In this document: piece by piece, positions 52,519-60,832 of the stretch
Layout of the letters: every line of letters starts with the position of its first letter
Position numbering within the stretch: position 1 is the first letter of the stretch
Source of the DNA: Clostridiaceae bacterium Marseille-Q3526
Lineage (GTDB): Bacteria > Bacillota > Clostridia > Lachnospirales > Lachnospiraceae
Assembly: GCA_018223375.1 (NCBI GenBank)
Contig: JAGTTS010000007.1
Span: 1-64,000, forward strand
Direction: 5' to 3'
DNA: 64,000 nt
Notes under the pieces: model-generated
What the model was told of the DNA's origin: nothing
Databases searched by the model: none
The model's input: the letters and a program-made list of their open reading frames with translations, nothing else
Position numbers and translations under genes: made by a program

Positions 52519-53346
52519 ATGAAATCAGTTTTACTTATAGGACAATCAAACATGGCAGGGCGTGGGTATTTATACGAGGTTACGCCAATTTACAATGAAA
52601 ACATTTTTATGCTCAGAAATGGCAGATGGCAGATGATGACTGAGCCAATCCACTTCGACAGATCAGTGGCCGGTGCTGGCCCGGCAGCATCGTTTGCTCA
52701 AGCATGGTGCAGTGCTAATAAAGATAAACAAATTGGACTTATTCCCTGCGCGGAAGGAGGTACTTGTATTGATGAATGGGATAGGAAAGGACCTCTGTTT
52801 CGCCATGCAGTCAGCGAGGCAAAGTTTGCTATGGAAACAAGCGAGCTGATTGCCATTTTATGGCATCAGGGGGAAAGCGACAGCTGCGGCGGAAGATATA
52901 AAAATTATTATCAGAAACTTAGTACCCTGGTTAATTCGTTCAGAAAAGAACTGGATGTTCCGGAAGTCCCGTTTATTGTCGGCGGTTTAGGAGATTATCT
53001 GGGCAAGTCAGGGTTTGGGAAAAGCAGCGTAGAGTATAATTTCATCAACCAAGAATTACATAAATATGCGGAAAACAATAGAAATTGTTATTTTGTGACT
53101 GGAAAAGAATTAAACCCGAATCCAGACGGAATCCACATCAATGCGGAGTCCCAAAGAAGATTTGGAATCAGATATTTCGAGGCATATCGCACCAAATCGA
53201 ATGTGGACAGGCCACTAGATAATGAAACAGAGCTAGTAAAAGCATATTGTGAAAAAGAACAAACCATTGCCGAAAAAAGATACAGAGCGTTAGAGCAATT
53301 TACGTTAGGAAAAGGTTCCATGGAAGAAGTAATGAAATTTTTCTGA
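52519..53346 (+). CDS. SGNH hydrolase / sialate O-acetylesterase-like (carbohydrate esterase) protein
   Basis: 275 residues. The catalytic serine block LLIGQSNMAGRG, ILWHQGESDS and the terminal DGIHINAESQRRFGIRYFEA (catalytic Asp and His) match the CE6/DUF303 acetyl-esterase group. No signal peptide, so cytoplasmic deacetylation of imported sugars is likely. The C-terminal 60 residues are a charged helical extra (KAYCEKEQTIAEKRYRALEQ). AT-rich and in an otherwise eroded stretch. Confidence 0.85.
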   Translation: MKSVLLIGQSNMAGRGYLYEVTPIYNENIFMLRNGRWQMMTEPIHFDRSVAGAGPAASFAQAWCSANKDKQIGLIPCAEGGTCIDEWDRKGPLFRHAVSEAKFAMETSELIAILWHQGESDSCGGRYKNYYQKLSTLVNSFRKELDVPEVPFIVGGLGDYLGKSGFGKSSVEYNFINQELHKYAENNRNCYFVTGKELNPNPDGIHINAESQRRFGIRYFEAYRTKSNVDRPLDNETELVKAYCEKEQTIAEKRYRALEQFTLGKGSMEEVMKFF

Positions 53347-53523
53347 TTACGCCTTGCAGGTGATGAAAACGGCAAGGAGGAGGATTATAGGGGGCTGGAC
53401 TTGTCTGCGGAGTTTGAGATACTTTCTCATGATGTGATTGAATGCCATTCCGGCTTTTCGGAGAGCCGGGCAGCGCTGCTGTCGAAAAAGAAAGGACAGA
53501 ACATGATGAAATTACAAAAATAG
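53347..53523 (+). other. Open frame directly behind, and in frame with, the esterase stop
   Basis: After the TGA at 53344 the same frame stays open for 58 codons: LAGDENGKEEDYRGLDLSAE, then FEILSHDVIECHSGFSESRA and a basic end, stop TAG at 53521. It lacks a start with a good ribosome binding site. It has more GC than the esterase, so it is probably the C-terminal remnant of another gene. Confidence 0.35.
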
Positions 53524-53535
53524 GAGATAACGATT

Positions 53536-53673
53536 ATGAATGGAGTCGTAATACTCGTCGGCCTTCTGCTGACAGCTGCTATTTTAGCCTTGTTTCTGGA
53601 GAAAAACTGGTTTGGCCTTCTCCTGTGCGTTTTCGCCCTGTTTTTGATATTTGGCACAGGACGCCATACATAA
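53536..53673 (+). CDS. 45-residue two-segment membrane protein
   Basis: ATG at 53536 after TAGGAGATAACGATT. MNGVVILVGLLLTAAILALF, a short turn EKNW and FGLLLCVFALFLIFG form a hairpin of two membrane helices, ending GTGRHT. Good ribosome binding site and coherent hydrophobicity support a real small gene. Possible roles (small toxin, regulator) are open. Confidence 0.6.
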   Translation: MNGVVILVGLLLTAAILALFLEKNWFGLLLCVFALFLIFGTGRHT

Positions 53674-53769
53674 AAGAGACCGCAGATTTTGGGAAATGGA
53701 AGCAGGGAAAGAAGACCGCTGTCTTTTGTCAGCCAAAGCCAAAAACAGGTGAATTAGACAAGAATCTAT

Positions 53770-53995
53770 GATATAATAAAGGCAGTTGATACAAGCTGTA
53801 AACCACATGGTAAGAAAGGTCCGTCTATGGCTCAATGGTGGAGGCACCGCCAGTTTCGGTGTTTCGATATAAAAATAAATGATTTTGCGAGGAGACCGCA
53901 TCTGCCATGGATGGGGTTTTCCTTTCACGGCTTTTCACGCCCTGCGCTAAGCTGCTGCGATGGCAGTACAGCGCGGGGTTTTTTATTTCATAGGA
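53770..53995 (+). ncRNA. Leader element C: -10 box, short ORF and intrinsic terminator
   Basis: CTATGATATAAT just before 53779 repeats the -10 region of element A. AAAGG precedes an ATG at 53827 whose frame (MAQWWRHRQFRC ...) runs through the terminator to 54015. The terminator stem is CCCTGCGCT (53940-53948) with AGCGCGGGG (53970-53978), then six T. Homology with A covers the ATG region, GAGGAGACC and GGATGGGG blocks, and the terminator, but with indels that change the reading frame. It ends about 110 bases before the YwqK-like gene. Confidence 0.6.
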
Positions 53996-54019
53996 AAAAG
54001 CGTCCTATGAAATAAAAAA
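53979..54019. repeat. 17-bp perfect palindrome behind element C
   Basis: TTTTTTATTTCATAGGA (53979-53995) and TCCTATGAAATAAAAAA (54003-54019) are exact reverse complements with seven bases between. The left arm starts with the T run of the element C terminator, so the two hairpins compete for it or act in series. Confidence 0.9.
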
Positions 54020-54103
54020 TGCTCCGCAGGAATCGCACGGCGGCGGTGCGGTATTATGCTGCAGAGCAGAATTCTTTCTTATTTCCCGAATGGAGGTGTG
54101 GAG

Positions 54104-55405
54104 ATGAAATACTATATGTATGCGGAGAATCAAACTGTGCAGATGCTGAGGGAGATTTTGGAGGAGGAGGCGCAGAGAAATCCTATGTGGACGCTTCAGG
54201 AACTGTTTGCCATGTGCAGAACTCTCTCTTTTCTCGATGACGTTCCGGAAAATGCAGATTATTTTGATGAGATCTATCTGATATTTGCAGAGCTTTTTAC
54301 GGAATTTAACCGGTATGGCCAGTTTGACGGCGGATCCTGGGACCTGCAGAATGTACGGGCGTTTTCTGCTGACGAGGAGTCGGAAAAGGAGCTGATTTCT
54401 GCGTTGGATGCGCTTTATTCCGGAATGATTCAGGGACGGAAGAGAGTTTTAACCGCCAGGTGGGAGAAGGAAGGAACCTGGCAGGAATGGAGACAGCATA
54501 TTGGGGAGCTGCGGACAGAGACGGCAGCTGTCTGGCCCACAGAAACGGGATCTGGCTGGACAGAGGAAACAAGGACGGAGGAACCTGGGAATACGAAAAA
54601 GAGCCGGGGAAACAGAAAGAAAAGAGCGGCAGTATCAGCCGTTGTTCTGGCTGTCCTGCTGTCGGCAGCCGGCTGGCTGGCTTATAAAAATATCAACGCG
54701 CTTTATCGTTTTCTTCCTGCCGTCCAAGGGGATGAATGTACCAGCCAGAACGGAGTTCTGATCCGTGAGAAGGATGGAAAGCCTTTTACCGGACGGATTC
54801 ATTCTGAAAGTGGGAGTACGCTGTCCGTTTACACTTATAAGGACGGTCGGCTGGATGGTCTGGACGTCGTCTATTATAATGGCGCTGTAAAGGAAACTGG
54901 TTTCTGGAAAGAGGGGAAGCAGGACGGCCTCTTTACTCTCTACACCACAGAAGGAGTTCTGGTGGATTATGCAAACTTCAGGGATGGGGAACGCCACGGC
55001 CTGACGCGCCAGTATGATGCAAAAACAGGGAGAATGACCTGTGAGGGGAATTTTAAAAACGGCCAGATGGAAGGAACCTGGACGCAGTACGATCCATATA
55101 CCGGCATGGCTGTGATAGAGCAGACCTACCGGGACGGTGCGCTTCACGGACCTGCAAAGCAGTATTATGAGGACGGCCAGCTTCATATTGATATGACTTA
55201 TGAGAACGGAATTCCGCAAGGGCCTTATAAAGCCTATTACCCCGGAGGCCAGATCCAGGTGGAGGACAGTCTGGAAAACGGATCCTACAGCAGCCATGTT
55301 AAAATGTATGAGGAGGATGGAACGCCTATAGAGATAACATGGGGAACATCCGGCAGCGGGATTGGCGATACAAAGAAGGAGGAAGTTACGATTACAGAAG
55401 AATAA
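54104..55405 (+). CDS. YwqK-like MORN-repeat protein with a membrane anchor
   Basis: 433 residues from the ATG at 54104 (GGAGGTGTGGAG upstream; an in-frame ATG at 54056 lacks a site). Residues 1-150 are a cytoplasmic acidic helical domain. A basic stretch and a membrane segment (about 175-194) follow, then six or so MORN-type repeats (GRLDGLDVVYYNG, GKQDGLFTLYTTEG, GERHGLTRQYDAKTG, GQMEGTWTQYDPYTG, GALHGPAKQYYEDGQ, GIPQGPYKAYYPGGQ). The repeats are typical of YwqK antitoxins/immunity proteins, here probably outside the membrane, which would suit protection against an incoming toxin. Confidence 0.82.
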   Translation: MKYYMYAENQTVQMLREILEEEAQRNPMWTLQELFAMCRTLSFLDDVPENADYFDEIYLIFAELFTEFNRYGQFDGGSWDLQNVRAFSADEESEKELISALDALYSGMIQGRKRVLTARWEKEGTWQEWRQHIGELRTETAAVWPTETGSGWTEETRTEEPGNTKKSRGNRKKRAAVSAVVLAVLLSAAGWLAYKNINALYRFLPAVQGDECTSQNGVLIREKDGKPFTGRIHSESGSTLSVYTYKDGRLDGLDVVYYNGAVKETGFWKEGKQDGLFTLYTTEGVLVDYANFRDGERHGLTRQYDAKTGRMTCEGNFKNGQMEGTWTQYDPYTGMAVIEQTYRDGALHGPAKQYYEDGQLHIDMTYENGIPQGPYKAYYPGGQIQVEDSLENGSYSSHVKMYEEDGTPIEITWGTSGSGIGDTKKEEVTITEE

Positions 55406-55458
55406 CGTGACAGAGAGAATAGGAAAACAGGAAAAAACAGAGCGGAGGAGGAGACGAT

Positions 55459-58400
55459 ATGACTTTACTGGAACAGTGCCAAAGATGGAATAAAAACGAC
55501 GAATTTCAGAAAATAATAGACGCCCTGGAAAAAATACCGGCTGAGGAGCGCACGCCGGAGGAGGATTCGGAGCTGGCCAGAGCTTACAACAATTTAGCGC
55601 AGCCTGGGGAAAAGGAATTGTTTCAGAAGGCCATTGCCCTGCTGGAACCTCATGAGGAATACTTTGCAGGCGATCACAGCTGGAATTTCCGGATGGGATA
55701 TGCCTATTACTATCTGGATCAGGAGGGGCCTGCCCTGCGTTATTTTGAACAGGCGCTGGCAGCTCGTCCAGGGGATGAGGACACGGAGGAGCTTATTGAA
55801 GACTGCCGCAGCCGTCTGGTTCTGCCCCGGTTTGATAAAAATTTCAGGGAGAGGACAGAGGAGGCCTGGGCCGCCTTTGCAGAGATTGAGAAGGAGCTTC
55901 GCAGTATTATGGACTCTGATACAATGCGGGAGCGGGGAGAGGAGCTGATGGAGCAATGCAGCACCGCCCTGGAACTGGCCTTCCATTTTCCTGCCTTTGA
56001 GCTGGGCTTTAACGGGGGAAAATATGAGCTGATTCTCAGCGCGGAGGGCGTCCGATCCAGCCTGTTTCCTCTCGTTTATTTTAAACGCCATGCGCCGGAG
56101 CCAGTCCGGGAACACTGGAACATTTTGGTGGGGCGTCAGCCGTCAAAAGAGTTTATCCTCCGGACAGGAGAAACAGAGATTCAGGCGGAGGATGTGCAGA
56201 CATGGGCCAGGCAGGAGGACGGCCGGATTTTTCTGACGCTCTGGTGCGAAAAGCTGATTCCGCTGATGAGAGAGGATGAGAGCAGGGCGTGGTGGATTTT
56301 GTACACGCTCGTTGACCAGACGCTGGGAGAAATATCTTCTGTCGCGCTGATTGGCCGTTTAGATATAACAGAGCAGCCGCCGGAGGAACCGTCCTTCCTG
56401 CTTTCTGAGCTTCCCCAGACGCTTTTGGATATGGAGTGCAGTCTGTGGGACGATGCAGAGAGCTACCTGGACAGCAGCTATGTGGGCTATGAAATGAAGC
56501 CGGTGGAGGATCCGGAGGCTGACTGGCGGTTTGACGTCTTCTCCGGTTCCGCCCGTCTGCCAGTTCTTATTAACGAATATATGAGCGGGGAGAGCGAAAC
56601 GGCAGACGAGTATCACATGGATGGAATTGCAGCCGGATTTTTATATTTTCCGCTGGAAGGCTTTTCAGGGGAAAACAGGGCTGAACAGATTTTAAAATTT
56701 CGGGACGCGCTTCAGGAGGCGGTCAGAGGCCAGGCGGGGGACGACGCGGCTGATTTTCTGGGAGGAGCCACTGGCCTGTACTATGGATATCTGGACTTTA
56801 TTGCCTGGGATCTCCCGGCTGTGCTGAATGCGGCCAGGGACTTTTTTGCCGGGACAGAGCTGCCCTGCGGCGGTTTCCATGTATTCCGCAGGGGGCTGGG
56901 AGCAGTGCGGCTGTGGGAACAGGAGAAAGAACCGCAGATCGATCCGGAGACCGGATCCCTGCTTATGGCAGAGGATATAGAAAACCTGGAAGCGTTTGAC
57001 GACGGCATTTCCGGGTATTTTGGGAAAATGCTTCAGTATCTGGAGGATTTTGTGAAACGGGGCGTGGAGGCAGGAAAATTCACGGAGCGCCAGGCCCGCC
57101 AGGATCTGCAGATAGCCCTGTGGTATTCCTTTGCCTGCAGCAATCTGGATGAATACCGGTATTATTACAAGGCGGCCCAGTGGATGCCTGATTCTGAGAA
57201 AAATGCCAAAGGCTGCGCCACATGGTACTACCGGTATTCGGTGGCGCTGACGTACTGCGGACGCCTGGAGGAGGCTTTGGAGTATGCGGAGCAGGGAACA
57301 AAGGAAGAACCGGATTACCCGTGGATCTGGCTGCAGGCGGGAAAGCTCAGAGCCCATTTTGGGGACAGGGGAGGCGCGCTGGAGGCTGCAGCCCGCGGCC
57401 TTTTGCTGGAACCGGGCGACTATGAGTTTCTGACATTAAAGAAAGAGATTGAGGCCGGAGAGCCGCTGGAGCGGATGGAATACCACTGGATCAATCCAGG
57501 CGCAGATCAGGCGCTTCAGCAGGGAAGGGATGAGGACGCAGAAAATAAACGGAGATCCATTTCCTGTATTACTGTAAATCAGGAGGGACTGGAGCGTTTC
57601 TGGGAAATATTCGGCCCGAAGCCAAAGCAGTACGTTCCCAACGCGCCCTATACCCAATTTCCCTATACGGTGAAAGGCAGTACGATTGATCTGGTCTTCC
57701 AGATGAACGAGGCGGGTATGTCCAAGCTGAATGCAGACTGGCTGAGACAGGTAAAAAGCTGGCTTTCAGACGGGCGGTGGCTGGAGCGGAATCATCTGGA
57801 CGGCAGAGCGGCAAAGCTCAATGCGGCGCTGGTGGGCCTGGACTGCCAGATTGGCCTTTTCTACCAGCTGTGCGGGGCGGAGGAGTATTTTCAGATTTTC
57901 CTGCGCCCGGATGGAACGGAGATAGAGGGTTCCTTCTGGTCGTCAGAGGAGGGAAGAGATACGGCGTTTTATACAGAGGAGGAGATGGATGTGGTAGAGC
58001 GCCATATTTCGGCCTGCTTCGGAACCATTGAAAACGTATTTCATGAGCTGGTATCCCCGGATATCCATGTGGACGTCTGTATGATTCCTCCGGAAGGGGA
58101 GCGGGATTATGTCACGCTGGTTACGATGGGCATGGGGGCCCGTCCAATGAACGTGCCCGGGGAATTGGCGGAGTATAAACTGGAACGTGCGGAGCTGGCC
58201 ATCGCCTTGCCGCCTGACTGGAAGCTGGATCAGGAATCTATGAAGGACGAGAAATGGTACTGGCCAGTGCGTCTGCTGAAAACGCTGGCCCGCCTGCCGA
58301 TTACATCGGATACCTGGCTGGGCTGGGGACATACGGTGGATAACAAAAAGCCCTTTGCAGAGAACACGAAGCTTTGCGCCGCCGTTTTGACAGAACCGAA

Positions 58401-58593
58401 GAATATAGAAGAAAACGGCTTCATCTGCCAGCTGCCCGGAGACAGACCGGTGAATTTTTACCAGGTCATTCCCCTTTACCGGGAAGAATTGGAATATAAG
58501 ATAAAACAAAGCGCGCAGGAACTGTTGGAAATCATGGCGGAAGCTGGATTTGTGGCAGAGCCGGACAGACGGAACTATGCTGAAGAAAAATAA
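55459..58593 (+). CDS. Giant TPR / suppressor-of-fused domain protein
   Basis: 1,044 residues. Residues about 1-125 contain TPR-like helices (SWNFRMGYAYYYLDQEGPAL). The middle, about 130-560, has no family I recognise. TPR-like helices recur at about 555-660 (WYYRYSVALTYCGRLEEALE). The end, about 870-1044, is a suppressor-of-fused (SUFU) domain (YVTLVTMGMGARPMNVPG, ELAIALPPDWKL, YWPVRLLKTLARLPITSDTW, TWLGWGHTV). Bacterial SUFU domains are immunity modules in toxin loci. The gene follows the MORN gene by 53 bases with GGAGGAGACGAT as binding site. Confidence 0.8.
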   Translation: MTLLEQCQRWNKNDEFQKIIDALEKIPAEERTPEEDSELARAYNNLAQPGEKELFQKAIALLEPHEEYFAGDHSWNFRMGYAYYYLDQEGPALRYFEQALAARPGDEDTEELIEDCRSRLVLPRFDKNFRERTEEAWAAFAEIEKELRSIMDSDTMRERGEELMEQCSTALELAFHFPAFELGFNGGKYELILSAEGVRSSLFPLVYFKRHAPEPVREHWNILVGRQPSKEFILRTGETEIQAEDVQTWARQEDGRIFLTLWCEKLIPLMREDESRAWWILYTLVDQTLGEISSVALIGRLDITEQPPEEPSFLLSELPQTLLDMECSLWDDAESYLDSSYVGYEMKPVEDPEADWRFDVFSGSARLPVLINEYMSGESETADEYHMDGIAAGFLYFPLEGFSGENRAEQILKFRDALQEAVRGQAGDDAADFLGGATGLYYGYLDFIAWDLPAVLNAARDFFAGTELPCGGFHVFRRGLGAVRLWEQEKEPQIDPETGSLLMAEDIENLEAFDDGISGYFGKMLQYLEDFVKRGVEAGKFTERQARQDLQIALWYSFACSNLDEYRYYYKAAQWMPDSEKNAKGCATWYYRYSVALTYCGRLEEALEYAEQGTKEEPDYPWIWLQAGKLRAHFGDRGGALEAAARGLLLEPGDYEFLTLKKEIEAGEPLERMEYHWINPGADQALQQGRDEDAENKRRSISCITVNQEGLERFWEIFGPKPKQYVPNAPYTQFPYTVKGSTIDLVFQMNEAGMSKLNADWLRQVKSWLSDGRWLERNHLDGRAAKLNAALVGLDCQIGLFYQLCGAEEYFQIFLRPDGTEIEGSFWSSEEGRDTAFYTEEEMDVVERHISACFGTIENVFHELVSPDIHVDVCMIPPEGERDYVTLVTMGMGARPMNVPGELAEYKLERAELAIALPPDWKLDQESMKDEKWYWPVRLLKTLARLPITSDTWLGWGHTVDNKKPFAENTKLCAAVLTEPKNIEENGFICQLPGDRPVNFYQVIPLYREELEYKIKQSAQELLEIMAEAGFVAEPDRRNYAEEK

Positions 58594-58720
58594 AGAGGGA
58601 GAGGATTGGAGCGCTTTACTAGATGTCGTGCCATCTATGTTTTATGTGTTAACAGGATATGTGATAATTATGCTTTTAGCAAATACCGCCGCTGTCGCTA
58701 TGATGTGGAAGAGAAAATAA
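58577..58720 (+). CDS. 47-residue single-span membrane protein
   Basis: ATG at 58577 overlaps the SUFU gene end by 17 bases. MLKKNKEGEDWSALLDVVPS is followed by a membrane span (FYVLTGYVIIMLLANTAAVA) and a basic end MMWKRK. Translational coupling could replace the weak ribosome binding site. No known family. Confidence 0.5.
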   Translation: MLKKNKEGEDWSALLDVVPSMFYVLTGYVIIMLLANTAAVAMMWKRK

Positions 58721-58750
58721 AAATCGATTCTGGACAACAGAAAGGAGTAG

Positions 58751-59056
58751 ATGGTGGAGATAATAGATGATAATATAAACGCGGCAAATAAAAGTTTCCT
58801 TTATTTTCTTCATGAAGAGAATAAATTTGACAAAAAATCTTTCTGGGATCTGTGTAGTTATATTGAGACATTAGACAGTGTAACGGTTCCGGAACTAAGA
58901 AAATTATATTTTATTCAGAATCAACTGATACGGCACATGGTATATCATTTTGATGATAATGATATGAGTGAAATTTCTAATCTGCCATCAGATTATTGGA
59001 ACTATGCTGAGCAGTTAGAAACTGCGATAAACGCTATAGAAAATATTACCATATGA
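58751..59056 (+). CDS. Hypothetical 101-residue protein, immunity-like
   Basis: A small helical soluble protein (NKSFLYFLHEENKFDKKSFW, LRKLYFIQNQLIRHMVYHFD) from an ATG right behind AAAGGAGTAG. Strongly AT-rich. Size, composition and position at the end of the array suggest another immunity gene, but no family is recognised. Confidence 0.6.
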   Translation: MVEIIDDNINAANKSFLYFLHEENKFDKKSFWDLCSYIETLDSVTVPELRKLYFIQNQLIRHMVYHFDDNDMSEISNLPSDYWNYAEQLETAINAIENITI

Positions 59057-59176
59057 AGAAAAGGGAATGCTTATAATATCCTTAGGCGATATTACAAAAG
59101 AGCAGGAAGACGCTTAATATTATGAATATGCCTTAGCGTCAGTGTACAAGAAACACCAGAGATAGGAGACGTTCAG

Positions 59177-59827
59177 ATGGACATCAGGGAATTATGCTGT
59201 TTATTGAAATATGCAGAAACAACAGAGGAGATTGACGGGAAACGGGAGGGAATTCTGGGGCTGCTTCCGGCAGCAGAAATCATGATCGACTATGACCAGC
59301 AGAACTGGACGCATCAGTATGATCTCTGGCAGCACAGTCTGCACACCGTTCTCGGAGTGCCGCGGGGAATAGACGACGATATGCTGTATCTGGCGGCCCT
59401 GCTGCACGATGCGGGAAAGCCGCAGTGCCAGACTCAGGGGGAACGCGATGGAAAACCAAATATGCATTACTACGGACATCCTGAGAAAAGCCTCCAGCTT
59501 GTGAAAAGAGAGATTGTTCCGACGCTGGAATGGAATGGGGAGTTTTTGTCAGAAACAGAAAAAAAGCGGCTGTTTTATTACGTTGCATTTCATGACGATC
59601 ATGTGAGCTTCAGGAAAAAGCATTTGAGGCGTCATTTAAAAATCGCTTCGTTTGAGGAATTTCAAAAGCTGATGCTTCTTCAGACCGCGGACGCAAAAGC
59701 CCACATTCAGGTTCCAGTCATAGAGGAGAGAGTGCAGATTTGCGAGGCTCTGGCAGGAGAATACGGGAGAGAGCTGTACCAGAGTATCATAGAAGAGAAA
59801 AAAGCGCAGGCGGGCAGAAGAATCTGA
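59177..59827 (+). CDS. HD domain hydrolase
   Basis: 216 residues with an HD-superfamily metal site: the first His in DLWQHSLHTVLG, the HD pair in LAALLHDAGKPQC, then YYGHPEKSLQLVKREI and AFHDDH. Similar to the HD part of tRNA nucleotidyltransferases and nucleotide phosphohydrolases. RBS TAGGAGACGTTCAG. Composition returns to that of core genes here. Confidence 0.87.
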   Translation: MDIRELCCLLKYAETTEEIDGKREGILGLLPAAEIMIDYDQQNWTHQYDLWQHSLHTVLGVPRGIDDDMLYLAALLHDAGKPQCQTQGERDGKPNMHYYGHPEKSLQLVKREIVPTLEWNGEFLSETEKKRLFYYVAFHDDHVSFRKKHLRRHLKIASFEEFQKLMLLQTADAKAHIQVPVIEERVQICEALAGEYGRELYQSIIEEKKAQAGRRI

Positions 59828-59859
59828 CCGCCTGTACGTCCCGCAGAAACTCTCGTGGG

Positions 59860-60654
59860 CTATCTCCTGGCTGGCAGCTGAATTTCTGTCAGCCAGTCCT
59901 CCTCAGAGTCCTTATTCCAGATACCGTCGATATAACATTCTCTGGCCGGGCCGGTTATCTGATAACCATTTTCCTCGGCATACTGCATAATATAGGCGTA
60001 GGCTTCTCCGATTCTCTCATAGGGACCTTTGTGATAAATGCTGATGACGCGGGTTTCTGGAATTTCACGAAATTTTATTCTGCCGCTTTCCATTCCGCGG
60101 CTGGCGACCGCCTCGTTGTGCCGGATATGGATCTGTTTTTCCCTGTATTCTCCATCCAGATATTCGCAGAATTCATAAGCCGGTTCGGCGCACTTTATGC
60201 CGGGATTCAGCTGAAGGAATTCTTTTCCAAGAGAGGGGATCCACTGCATTGCGTCTTGGTGACGCTCCAGCGTCGTTTCTGAATAATAAACGACAGCGGC
60301 TGGAATCGTTTTTTCTGTGATCTGATACTTCATTTCTATATCCTCCAAAATATAATTGATAATAGAGAGGCGGGCGTCGATTTCCTTTCTCTGAGCGGTC
60401 AGAAGCTTTGCCTTATCAGACAAAATTTTTTTCCTGTCTGCTCCGGAACAGATCGTTTTAATTTCGTCGATAGACAAATCCAGCTGGCGGTAAGCTTTGA
60501 TTTCAGCGGCGTCCTCCAGCTGCCTAGTTTCATAAAAACGGTACCCGGTCCACGGATCAATAAACGCCGGTTCCAGCAGGCCCTCCTTCTCATAAAAGCG
60601 CAGAGCTTTTACCGTAAGATGGGAAAGCTTTGAAAATTCGCCGATTTTCAGCAT
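59860..60654 (-). CDS. MerR family regulator with GyrI-like effector domain
   Basis: 264 residues. MLKIGEFSKLSHLTVKALRF and YEKEGLLEPAFIDPWTGYRF are the MerR winged helix; a dimerising coiled coil lies at about 75-110, and the C-terminal half (ITEKTIPAAVVYYSETTLER ... VISIYHKGPYERIGEAYAYI) is a GyrI/BltR-type ligand-binding domain. Such regulators respond to drugs or lipophilic cations. It converges with the HD gene; its target is not obvious. Confidence 0.92.
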   Translation of the reverse strand: MLKIGEFSKLSHLTVKALRFYEKEGLLEPAFIDPWTGYRFYETRQLEDAAEIKAYRQLDLSIDEIKTICSGADRKKILSDKAKLLTAQRKEIDARLSIINYILEDIEMKYQITEKTIPAAVVYYSETTLERHQDAMQWIPSLGKEFLQLNPGIKCAEPAYEFCEYLDGEYREKQIHIRHNEAVASRGMESGRIKFREIPETRVISIYHKGPYERIGEAYAYIMQYAEENGYQITGPARECYIDGIWNKDSEEDWLTEIQLPARR

Positions 60655-60832
60655 TTGATATCCTCCTCTCTGTGTAGTATCAGTCTAAATCCTCCTCTAA
60701 GAGCAGAGTCAAGTAAAAGTATAAAATATTTTTAACAGGATTCCAACTTTTTCCAGGACTTTTCCATCTAAAGAATATGACGGCTGTGAAAGAGCCGCAA
60801 AAAGATATTCTCATTTATGGAGGTTTAAGATT

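Noticed and set aside
53827..54015. A 62-residue protein gene in element C
   Set aside because: The frame runs through a terminator and a perfect palindrome, and its homologue in element A is in another frame downstream of an indel; a leader role is more likely than a stable protein.
40600..59100. A complete integrative element
   Set aside because: No integrase, relaxase, transposase or att-type direct repeats were found at the edges; the region is called accessory only from gene content and composition.
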